Part shown: positions 8,374 to 15,826 of the stretch, in pieces | Position numbering within the stretch: position 1 is the stretch's first letter | How the letters are laid out: each line of letters opens with the position of its first letter | Assembly: GCA_964511965.1 (NCBI GenBank) | Contig: CAZEGF010000022.1 | Location: 1-64,000, forward strand | DNA: 64,000 nucleotides | Reading direction: 5' to 3' | Source: JAUSNA01 sp964511965 | GTDB lineage: Bacteria; Patescibacteriota; Microgenomatia; Levybacterales; GWA1-39-11 | Position numbers and translations under genes: made by a program | Notes under the pieces: generated by a model | Told to the model about the DNA's origin: nothing | What the model saw: only the letters and a program-made list of their open reading frames with translations | The model's database searches: none

Positions 8374-8378
8374 ACTAA

Positions 8379-10271
8379 TTATTTTCTGCATTGTGGGTCT
8401 GCCGCCATAGCAATGCTTGCTGCTTTTGCTTTTGCAAACCATTGAGAATCAGTTCTTAGTATACTTTTGTAATACGTATTGTAGCAATAATCCAATTTTG
8501 TTTGGCTGTTCCATGGAAGGTGTGAACCATCTGTTGTTGAAAGCCAATTAAAGAGTTCGAGAAGTTTGGGGTTAGTCGTTGTAACAGCATTTAAGGCAGA
8601 AAAGGTACTTCCACCAACACTAATATCTCTATAATAATTTATAGTTCCAAAAACTGTTTCTGCAAATCCTGCTGTTAACTCGTCAGGATTTCTACCATCC
8701 GGGAAAGCTACCTTATACACCCATATTGCGCTTCCTTCATTAAGCGCACCTGCGGGTCCGTTGTTTGTACAATTGAATGAGTGGAGAGATTCATGCATTA
8801 GAATATCAAGAATATCTGAATCAGGTAAAGTTAGGACGTTTGTATTTAGATTCACTGTATTACAAGAAGTCGTATATCCAGTAATACTGGATGCAATGTT
8901 TATTCGGGTATAACTCCAGATATCAGCATAAAATCCGGTAGATGGATTGTTAAGAACTTTTTTGAATGCAATCAATATTTTGTCCCTATCTGCTCCTGTT
9001 AGGTTTGTATCAAGAATAATAGAAGCAAGACTGTCTCGTTGGGTTTGTGAAAGATGCGAGACTGCAAAATTTAAATCAGAAATACTTTTTGGTGAAGCCC
9101 AGGACTTAATGCCAGCTTTATTATTGTTTGTAATTAAAGTAATTAATTCATTTGTCATTGCAACCGGTGTCGGAGTTGCATTATCTACTGGAGAAGGTGT
9201 AGATGTGGGAGTTGTCTGAGGTGGGTTTGAGATAGGAGCATTTGGTGGTCTTAGTCCATAATTTATATCTTTCCAAACCTGAAAATCCAATATGTTCACA
9301 GTGTTGTCCCCAGGGACAAAACATGCTGTAAGAGTCGTGTTTACCTGATGTGTGTATTCTTTTAGCCATAAATCATAATCAGCATTATTTATTACACCAT
9401 CTTTTACAGGATCGCAGGTTAGACTTTGTGGTGTGACCCTGGGGGCAGTTGTTGCCGTTGGAGGAAGTGGAGATGGGGTGGGGCATGCTTTATGTGTTGA
9501 GCAAAAAGATAATGCTGAGTTATCGAACTGAAATGTAGCAAGACATAGGAACGAACTAGTAAATGTTTTTTGAGTACCATCATTACATGTGACAGTCGCT
9601 GATTTTGCTTCAAGGGGGTTGAAACATCCTGTTCTACTATAACTGAGAGAAACTATACCATTTGATTTACATGTAGAGGATGGAGTGGGTGTGGGTCCAC
9701 TTGCAGTCCCTCCGGAAGTCGGAGTAGGAATAGATGTAGGTGTGACTTGGGTAGCTTCACAAGGACAAGAACCATCACCTTGATTAGTGCAAGAATTAGT
9801 ACTAGAACACCAAAATTTACCTGAAGGACAGCAAGAGGCACCTCTTGGACTTGTTCCACATAAGTTGACGGCGCAGACTCTGTCTCCACCGAAGGCTGCG
9901 TTTGGTTGGCATTCGCTATTATCAAGGCATGATGTCCCATCTGGACTTGATGGTTGGCAAGTGTAATTTCCCACTGATGGATTTTTTGTGCAGTATTGAT
10001 TACCAGCAGTACCCCCAAATTGATTTGTTTTTATACATCCACCATTAGACATCCCAAAAGTATTAGTACATGTCCCACCCGATGGAACACGACAGAGACC
10101 ATTTACACACATTAGACTGACTGAAAGACAACCAACACTACAGTTAATCTGAGAAGGACACGGGTTTGAATCAGAACAGGAAATATCTTGTGATGTTTGA
10201 GCGTGGGATTGAGAAACGGAGAACACAAACAGAATAACTACAAACAATAAAACCAGTAATTTCTTTACCAT
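8379..10271 (-). CDS. Secreted Cys-rich, dockerin-bearing zinc metallopeptidase
   Basis: Start chosen at MVKKLLVLL: a longer frame opens at 10295, but a promoter's -10 box overlaps that ATG. A signal peptide (KKLLVLLF to SQSHA) is followed by a Cys-rich region (about 30-262), a dockerin-like pair (about 282-342, with KDGVINNADYDLW and PGDNTVNILDFQVW), a Pro/Thr spacer and a C-terminal gluzincin-like domain with HESLH at 492-496 and Glu511. The last domain is a close paralogue of residues 50-290 of the zincin-CAP protein. Having no membrane anchor after cleavage, it could be held at the surface by the neighbouring cohesin proteins (inference). Confidence 0.75.
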   Translation of the reverse strand: MVKKLLVLLFVVILFVFSVSQSHAQTSQDISCSDSNPCPSQINCSVGCLSVSLMCVNGLCRVPSGGTCTNTFGMSNGGCIKTNQFGGTAGNQYCTKNPSVGNYTCQPSSPDGTSCLDNSECQPNAAFGGDRVCAVNLCGTSPRGASCCPSGKFWCSSTNSCTNQGDGSCPCEATQVTPTSIPTPTSGGTASGPTPTPSSTCKSNGIVSLSYSRTGCFNPLEAKSATVTCNDGTQKTFTSSFLCLATFQFDNSALSFCSTHKACPTPSPLPPTATTAPRVTPQSLTCDPVKDGVINNADYDLWLKEYTHQVNTTLTACFVPGDNTVNILDFQVWKDINYGLRPPNAPISNPPQTTPTSTPSPVDNATPTPVAMTNELITLITNNNKAGIKSWASPKSISDLNFAVSHLSQTQRDSLASIILDTNLTGADRDKILIAFKKVLNNPSTGFYADIWSYTRINIASSITGYTTSCNTVNLNTNVLTLPDSDILDILMHESLHSFNCTNNGPAGALNEGSAIWVYKVAFPDGRNPDELTAGFAETVFGTINYYRDISVGGSTFSALNAVTTTNPKLLELFNWLSTTDGSHLPWNSQTKLDYCYNTYYKSILRTDSQWFAKAKAASIAMAADPQCRK

Positions 10272-10293
10272 ATAAAATACCACGGTTATATCC

Positions 10294-10322
10294 ATCGTAG
10301 TGAGCTACAAAGCCAAAGTCAA
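10294..10322 (-). promoter_or_regulatory. Promoter of the zincin-dockerin/cohesin gene set
   Basis: Minus strand TTGACT, 17 nt, TACGAT. The -10 box covers the upstream in-frame ATG at 10295, so the message should start inside it and translation at 10271. Confidence 0.65.
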
Positions 10323-10343
10323 GAAGGAAGAAAAAGAGGTTTA

Positions 10344-10946
10344 TTAAGATTTTTTTGGACGGCGTTTTATGGTTTCGTCCAGTAATTCTTTCAAAAATTC
10401 GTCGGAAATACTTGCCTTTGCGTTTTCGAAGAATTCTGACAAATCCTTCTTGTGTTCTTTTTCGTATTCCAAGGCTTGAAGTGCCATGTCGAGCTTGTCC
10501 AATTGCCATAGCAATTGGGATTCTAGTGTTTTTCTGTCGATAAGTTCTTGGAAGAGGGCGAGTGAAAAATTAGAGGGGTCCGTCTTTTTAAAAAGCTTTT
10601 TGATGCTAGCCTTTTGTTCTGACTCTTTTGCTTTGAGACGTTGCTGGTCAATGATAGTTCCGCGGGAAGTTACAATATCTCCAGTTTCAAGTTCTCCAAT
10701 GTCATGAATGAGTGCCATTTTGACAAGTTTTCCTTTATTTAATGGATATTGGAGTCTTTCCGAAAGCTCTGTGCCTAGTTGTAGTGCTAAAAATGAAAGG
10801 CTGAAAATATGCTCAGCCAAGCTTTCCGAATCATCAATTTTTTCACGCATCCATCCACTGCGTTTGATTTTCTTGGTGCTATTTGCGAAAAGAAATAAAT
10901 CTATGAAATGAGGGACTTTGTCGAGACTATTTTGTGTCTTTGCCAT
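10344..10946 (-). CDS. HD-domain hydrolase (YfbR/HDDC2-like)
   Basis: A 200-residue cytosolic protein of the HD phosphohydrolase superfamily. SLAEHIF, ALIHDIGELETGD and a later LLWQLDKLDMALQALEY match the metal-binding pattern of the YfbR/HDDC2 branch, which includes 5'-deoxynucleotidases. A dNMP phosphatase role would fit a genome with dcd nearby, but the substrate is inference. It sits between the surface operon and glyA, 46 nt from glyA, same strand. Confidence 0.8.
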   Translation of the reverse strand: MAKTQNSLDKVPHFIDLFLFANSTKKIKRSGWMREKIDDSESLAEHIFSLSFLALQLGTELSERLQYPLNKGKLVKMALIHDIGELETGDIVTSRGTIIDQQRLKAKESEQKASIKKLFKKTDPSNFSLALFQELIDRKTLESQLLWQLDKLDMALQALEYEKEHKKDLSEFFENAKASISDEFLKELLDETIKRRPKKS

Positions 10947-10992
10947 CGTAAGTCTTTTGAAGTTTACAAACTCTTATTTATATTTTCAAGTG

Positions 10993-12309
10993 TCAAGGCA
11001 ATGGAAATCCGTGCATAGCCTTTTTAACTTCAAGAGCGATTTGTTTTATCCTTTTATTTCCATTAACTCTCTTTCTAAATTCCTTAAAAAATGGGCTTCG
11101 TTCCTCTTTAATTTCAGGAAGTGTATTTCCTTTTATTTCCTCAATAACATCACTGATCCAGCGGGCTAAAGTTACCATATCCTTTTCTCGCATACCCCTT
11201 GTCGTTGCAGCAGGTGTACCAATCCTAATTCCGGATGGGTAGAAGGGGGGCATTTTGTCGTATGGCACTGTATTTTTATTTGTCACAATTCCGGCTTGCT
11301 CTAAAGCGTATGCAGCAAGGGCTCCGTTAACACCTTTATTTGATAGATCGACAACAATCAAGTGATTCTCACTTCCTCCAGTTGTAAGAGAGAAGCCTAG
11401 TGATAAAAGTTCTTTGGCCAAAGCCTTTGAATTGAGGACAATTTGTTTTGCATATTTTTTAAAATCAGCAGTTTCTGCTTCATGAAGTGCTACAGCAATT
11501 GCTGCAGTTTGGTTGTCATGTGGTCCCCCTTGAAGTCCTGGAAAAACAGCCTTGTCAATTTTTGATGCTAGATCAGGATCTTTGTCTAGTCCTTTTTGGG
11601 TTACCATAAGCATTGCTCCGCGAGGTCCTCTGAGTGATTTATGTGTTGTTGTCATGACTATATGAGCATGAGGAACAGGGGATGGGTGAGCTCCACCAAC
11701 AACAAGACCTGCAATATGTGAGATATCTGCAAGTAAATATGCTCCTACTTTATCAGCAATTTTTCCAAATCTTTCAAAATCAATAACTTGAGGATATGCA
11801 GTGAATCCGCAGACTATGATTTGTGGTTTTTCTTTGACTGCGAGTTTTTCTATCTCATCATAATTTAGCGTTCCGTTTTTAGTAACTGGAAAACTTACGG
11901 TTTTAAAATATTTTCCGGAAAAAGAGACAGGAGACCCATGAGTCAAGTGCCCACCGGATGAAAGTGCAAGTCCCATAATTTTGTCTTTGAGAGGAGTGAG
12001 TAGTGCAAAATAGACCGCGGTATTTGCAGGGCTTCCTGAATATGGTTGGACATTTACATGGGGGACGCCAAATAATTTTTTAGCCCTCTCAATTGCTAAA
12101 AGTTCTATTCCATCTGCATTTGCATTTCCTTGATAGTATCTTTTTTTTGAATACCCTTCGGAATATTTATTGGTAAAAACAGAAGAGAGTGCAGATCTGA
12201 CTTCAAGGGAAGCATAATTTTCAGATGGAATTAAAGTAATTGTATCTCTTTGCCTTTTGTCTTCTTTTTGAAGAAGAGTATAAACTTCAGGATCTTTTTG
12301 GCTTAGCAT
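10993..12309 (-). CDS. glyA: Serine hydroxymethyltransferase
   Basis: PLP enzyme interconverting serine and glycine with tetrahydrofolate. Full length (438 residues). Diagnostic stretches are IPSENYAS near the N-terminus, YSEGYSKKRYYQGN, the His-stacking region GGHLTHGSP, and the PLP-lysine motif TTTHKSLRGPRG. A -10-like TATACC lies 7 nt before the ATG. Dispersed repeat DNA separates it from the divergent gene at 12464. Confidence 0.96.
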   Translation of the reverse strand: MLSQKDPEVYTLLQKEDKRQRDTITLIPSENYASLEVRSALSSVFTNKYSEGYSKKRYYQGNANADGIELLAIERAKKLFGVPHVNVQPYSGSPANTAVYFALLTPLKDKIMGLALSSGGHLTHGSPVSFSGKYFKTVSFPVTKNGTLNYDEIEKLAVKEKPQIIVCGFTAYPQVIDFERFGKIADKVGAYLLADISHIAGLVVGGAHPSPVPHAHIVMTTTHKSLRGPRGAMLMVTQKGLDKDPDLASKIDKAVFPGLQGGPHDNQTAAIAVALHEAETADFKKYAKQIVLNSKALAKELLSLGFSLTTGGSENHLIVVDLSNKGVNGALAAYALEQAGIVTNKNTVPYDKMPPFYPSGIRIGTPAATTRGMREKDMVTLARWISDVIEEIKGNTLPEIKEERSPFFKEFRKRVNGNKRIKQIALEVKKAMHGFPLP

Positions 12310-12330
12310 AATTTAGGGTATAGCTATTAG

Positions 12331-12372
12331 GGTTTAAGCGAAGCTTGACCCTTGTGGGATAGCGTTTAGTTT
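12331..12372. repeat. Dispersed AAGCGAAGCTTG repeat, copy 1
   Basis: About 41 bp beginning GGTTTAAGCGAAGCTTGACC; almost identical to 27727-27766. Confidence 0.7.
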
Positions 12373-12463
12373 AGAAAAGAATAGTTTAAGCAGTGTGGTT
12401 TGTCAATATATGTAATTTACTAAACCCTAGGAACTAAACCCTTTATTCTGATACTATTGAATT

Positions 12464-13066
12464 ATGGAGGAGATGATTGAAAAAATTGGGTGGAAGAAAT
12501 TCGCAATTATTGTTGTTGTTCTTTGCTTTGTTCTTCTTTCATTTGCACTTTTATCTTTCATGAATATTGATCGAAAGCAGACGGAGGTGCTGAAAAAGAA
12601 AATTGAAACTAACAAACAGCAAACAAACAACTCAAATAAAAGTGAAGGGTTTAAAAATACCGAATTTCAACCTTATATAACATCCGATTATCAGTTGAAG
12701 TATCCCGGAGATATGACTGTTCAAAAAGCACAACCTGCAATAGGTGCAAAAAGCAGTGTCCAATTCGTGAATCAAAACAATAACTCCAGTATTTTCATTG
12801 AAGTTTTTGCAAAACCGAAGAACTCATATGAGGATTTGATACGACCGTATCTTCTTAATAATTATGAACCTGAAGCACAACCACTTTCTTTCGAAAATTC
12901 AGTGGAATTTATTCCTAAAAAAATTGAGGATCCACTAATTCACAAGAAAATTGATTTTGTCGAGAAAAAAGATGTGATTATAAAGATAACTTTAACGTAT
13001 TCAAAAAATGGTTTAGATACAGAGCTTGAGCGGAATTTTGTCAAAATGATGCTTTCTTTAAAATAG
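12464..13066 (+). CDS. Membrane-anchored PsbP/DcrB-like protein, unknown role
   Basis: A 200-residue protein with an N-terminal transmembrane helix (about 12-33), a charged Asn/Gln-rich linker, and a domain (about 65-200) beginning YITSDYQLKYPGDM. That opening resembles the 'YSIKYPSDW' entry of PsbP/DcrB-like domains common in bacterial envelope proteins. No catalytic residues are evident. A TACTAT box lies 6 nt before the ATG, suggesting a leaderless transcript. It converges with the minus-strand gene at 13069 with only 2 nt between stops. Confidence 0.65.
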   Translation: MEEMIEKIGWKKFAIIVVVLCFVLLSFALLSFMNIDRKQTEVLKKKIETNKQQTNNSNKSEGFKNTEFQPYITSDYQLKYPGDMTVQKAQPAIGAKSSVQFVNQNNNSSIFIEVFAKPKNSYEDLIRPYLLNNYEPEAQPLSFENSVEFIPKKIEDPLIHKKIDFVEKKDVIIKITLTYSKNGLDTELERNFVKMMLSLK

Positions 13067-13068
13067 AT

Positions 13069-13881
13069 TTAGTATTGAATTGTTGTGCAGGCTTCACTGA
13101 TATCTCCTTCGCCACGATCTCCATCATGAAGAATTATTTGCGCTCTATAAATATGACCATCGGTTAAACCAAGGTTTTTTACTTCCCATATCATTTCAGC
13201 GCCATACGAGGGCTCAAATCTCTGATTTTGACCATCAAATTTGACATTTGATTCTTTTGGAAAAGGGTCAGCACCCGGTCCCAAGTCAAGAGCATTTGCA
13301 GGGAATGGTGCGGTATTTGAATTAAGAGCCTTCCAAGCTCCAAATATTTCATCAGGTTTGTGGGGCTTTCCTCCACTTTGAACATCACCATCTGTGTTGG
13401 CAGGATCTGTTGTTATATCACTGATAAATATTGCAGGGTAGAACGGAAATCCATTCGAGTCTTTTGCTGTTTCATCTCCTACATTAGGATTTATGGCATG
13501 ATCTTGAGAGCTTTTAGGCTCGGTAACCGCTCCTTTTCCAAGAGTTATTGGCCATTCATCCTGATAAAACACTTTAATTTTCCCATCTTTTTGCACAATA
13601 TTTCCGGGTGCAGGGTCTATTGCCCAGAGGATATATGGTTCCGAAATTCCTTGAATTTTCCCATTTCCACAGTCTAATGTAGGTGGGATAAATCTTTTAA
13701 ATTTCAGAGTTTTTAATTGAAGGTTTTGATTTGCCGGTCCTATATCTGATGTGTCCTGACCATATTGCTCAGTAGGATTTGTTGCGGATTTGTTGATCAT
13801 CGCGCCACTAGTCATAAGTATCCCAAAAGCAATAACGATAAAAAGTAGTGGCATCAAAATCTGACCTTTCTGTATTTGCAT
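13069..13881 (-). CDS. Anchored envelope protein, unknown
   Basis: No family recognised. 270 residues: an N-terminal hydrophobic segment (about 8-28) after a short start (MQIQKGQILM), then an exported region rich in Pro, Gly and Asp. It shares LQLKTLKF with the VWA protein at 18609, in both cases at the beginning of the exported domain and followed soon by a Cys. The C-terminal part (AEMIWEVKNLGLTDGHIYRA) looks like an all-beta module that might bind a ligand. Two Cys in the mature part could pair. Confidence 0.6.
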   Translation of the reverse strand: MQIQKGQILMPLLFIVIAFGILMTSGAMINKSATNPTEQYGQDTSDIGPANQNLQLKTLKFKRFIPPTLDCGNGKIQGISEPYILWAIDPAPGNIVQKDGKIKVFYQDEWPITLGKGAVTEPKSSQDHAINPNVGDETAKDSNGFPFYPAIFISDITTDPANTDGDVQSGGKPHKPDEIFGAWKALNSNTAPFPANALDLGPGADPFPKESNVKFDGQNQRFEPSYGAEMIWEVKNLGLTDGHIYRAQIILHDGDRGEGDISEACTTIQY

Positions 13882-13925
13882 AATATTTCTTGCTTCTAGC
13901 TACTAGCTTCTAGCTACTAACTACT

Positions 13926-13989
13926 GAGCCTCCGGCTCGATGCTCCTTCCTTCGACAAGCTCAGGACTGGCGTTATTATCAATAACGCC
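13926..13989. repeat. Intergenic hairpins within repeat-rich spacer
   Basis: GAGCC-TCC-GGCTC (13926-13938) and the perfect GGCGTTATT-ATC-AATAACGCC (13969-13989), preceded by TAGCTACTAGC-type words. No T run, so probably not a terminator. Confidence 0.5.
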
Positions 13990-14048
13990 GCCCTGCTCCC
14001 AGAGCACTAGCCATTTCATGGCGGCGCATTCTAATTTGAGGGTCGTTG

Positions 14049-15068
14049 TCATCTGTCGATGACACCTCCCCATTCTATAGCTGTAAATCCAATACGTTTT
14101 GGAGGAGTGGGTGGATCAAATAGTTTGGTTTCAAACTTCTCATCAACACCTTTAAAGTATGCGATAAACTGGATGAAGGTATCTGGTTTTGGTGAAATTT
14201 CAACATGATCAGTTCTTTCTTTTTCCTCGCGGTCTAAAATTGAGAAGAAAATATATTTTTTGTTAAGATCTGTCAAGCGGGGAGTCCAGTATTCAACGAA
14301 TTCTTCCGATTCGAAAGAATTAAGACCAAGTTTTTGTGTTTTAATTTTAAGTTCATTTCTTATGTTTTCGGTTTTAATAAACATTCCATTGTTGGGAGCA
14401 TTTAGCGTTTTTGATTCTGACTCGTAATAAAGCTCCCTGTAGTAATTACCTTGGTATTTCAAAACTCCGCTTGGCATGGCCAACACTCCAAACCAGCCAT
14501 TATTATATTCAGGAATACTTTCTACTATGTTTCCTGACACTGTAACATCAACAAAAGTAGGTTTTTCAGGGTACAGATAAATTACCGGTTTTCCCATGCA
14601 ATACCAATGGCATGACGGATCCTCTGAAGCACGCGCCTGACATTGAGGCGTGTCGCCTGTACATGTTGGATTTGCAAGTGGTGGGAAATTCCCATTGCAA
14701 TACAGTCCAATTGGTAGATTTGGATTACAGGTGCAACCTATCCTTTCCCCATAGTGAGGGCAGTAATTGCCTGTGGGAGTAGGGATAATTGTAATTCCCG
14801 GTTGTGTGGGAATTGGGGTAACTGCTGTTGGAGTTGGAGAATCAAAATCAAGATCTGTCATGTGTAGCCCTTTGCTATCTACCTGTTTGCTACCGGATGA
14901 CGTATACGTATTTGTATCTGAAATTGGAGATTTGGGGTGCTTGAAAAATCCAGTAAAGTTCATGATGACAAGAAGAACAAGCCCCATGAAAAAAAGAGAA
15001 AGAGCAGAAAAACCCTTCTGCTGTTTAGTAGACATAAGACAGTAGACATAAGACAGAAGTTTAATCAT
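14049..15068 (-). CDS. Anchored protein with KPVIYLYP domain
   Basis: A 339-residue protein: N-terminal anchor (about 21-38), Thr/Pro linker, a small Cys-rich knot (YCPHYGERIGCTC to WYCMG), then a C-terminal domain opening with GKPVIYLYPEKPTFVDVTV. That opening is a widespread but uncharacterised bacterial domain. A TATACT box lies 6 nt before the ATG at 15068, favouring that start as leaderless; an internal ATG at 15035 would remove residues encoded by an intergenic-type repeat (GACATAAGACAG words). It follows the cohesin gene at 15130 on the same strand. Confidence 0.65.
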   Translation of the reverse strand: MIKLLSYVYCLMSTKQQKGFSALSLFFMGLVLLVIMNFTGFFKHPKSPISDTNTYTSSGSKQVDSKGLHMTDLDFDSPTPTAVTPIPTQPGITIIPTPTGNYCPHYGERIGCTCNPNLPIGLYCNGNFPPLANPTCTGDTPQCQARASEDPSCHWYCMGKPVIYLYPEKPTFVDVTVSGNIVESIPEYNNGWFGVLAMPSGVLKYQGNYYRELYYESESKTLNAPNNGMFIKTENIRNELKIKTQKLGLNSFESEEFVEYWTPRLTDLNKKYIFFSILDREEKERTDHVEISPKPDTFIQFIAYFKGVDEKFETKLFDPPTPPKRIGFTAIEWGGVIDR

Positions 15069-15129
15069 ATAAATAGTATAGAGCTTTTAACATTTCACTT
15101 CTACCTTATGACTTCTGACTTATAGCTTC

Positions 15130-15825
15130 TTATTTATAAACTACCGGGGGCTCTGTCGGGAAAACGCCATTGATGGGATAATTTACGATAAGAGTGCTTT
15201 TTTGAAGAACTATAACTTTTCCGCCGTTTCTATTGATCAAAGCAGTTGCAGGAGAGAATGATATTGAAGTTTTTGTGACATTTGTGTTTTTGGGTACAAA
15301 TGTAAGTACAGCTACTTTACCTTGCCCTTTTTGTAGGGGAGTTGTTGCGGCCATTTGAAGAGGAAGAGTTATAATCCCATGAACAGTGTCATTTGAAGAG
15401 GAAGATGTCTCAAAGGCGAGTGAAACTGTAGAATTTTTGTCTTTGAACTGGGTAAGTGTTACATTGTCAATTACATTGGGGTTATAGGCTATAGAAATAT
15501 TTGCCCCGGAGATTTCTTTGCCCCAGGTGTTAACATATACATCAATTGATTGCGTTTTTCCTGGCAATGCATTCACTGTGGTCGGATCAAAATAAACCGT
15601 CGCTTCAGGAGAAGTGAGATTTACTGTCGGTGTAGGGCCAGTGAAAATCCCATTTTTCCCACCTTTTCCGGTAATAAGTGCCACGACAAAAATTATAACT
15701 AGAAAAAGAACTATTGCCCCAGCCAAAAGAACGACTTTGTTTTTAATCAGTTTCTGCAAAGTAACTTCTGGCTTCTGGCTTTTAGCTTCTGGCTCCTGAC
15801 TTATGTTTTTATTTTCTTCTTCCAT
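15130..15825 (-). CDS. Membrane-anchored cohesin-domain protein
   Basis: A 231-residue protein: cytoplasmic N-terminus whose QEPEAKSQKPEV part is encoded by a dispersed GAAGCCAGAAGC-type repeat, transmembrane helix (about 31-52), short Gly/Lys spacer, and one cohesin-like domain (about 72-225) with ISGANISIAYNPNVIDNVTL and GKVAVLTFVP. The architecture is the same as in the cohesin protein at 6378. It begins 1 nt after the stop of the Cys-rich gene at 15827, so the two are translationally coupled. Likely a surface docking site (inference). Confidence 0.75.
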   Translation of the reverse strand: MEEENKNISQEPEAKSQKPEVTLQKLIKNKVVLLAGAIVLFLVIIFVVALITGKGGKNGIFTGPTPTVNLTSPEATVYFDPTTVNALPGKTQSIDVYVNTWGKEISGANISIAYNPNVIDNVTLTQFKDKNSTVSLAFETSSSSNDTVHGIITLPLQMAATTPLQKGQGKVAVLTFVPKNTNVTKTSISFSPATALINRNGGKVIVLQKSTLIVNYPINGVFPTEPPVVYK

Positions 15826-15826
15826 A

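Noticed and set aside
1083..10100. Minisatellite-like GTTGGAGTTGG repeats as possible CRISPR or VNTR arrays
   Set aside because: They are in-frame codons for Pro/Thr stalks; no constant repeat with unique spacers. No CRISPR array seen anywhere in the window.
10993..11169. Plus-strand frame (83 residues, from 10918) opposite the glyA end
   Set aside because: Runs antisense through conserved glyA codons; no supporting signal.
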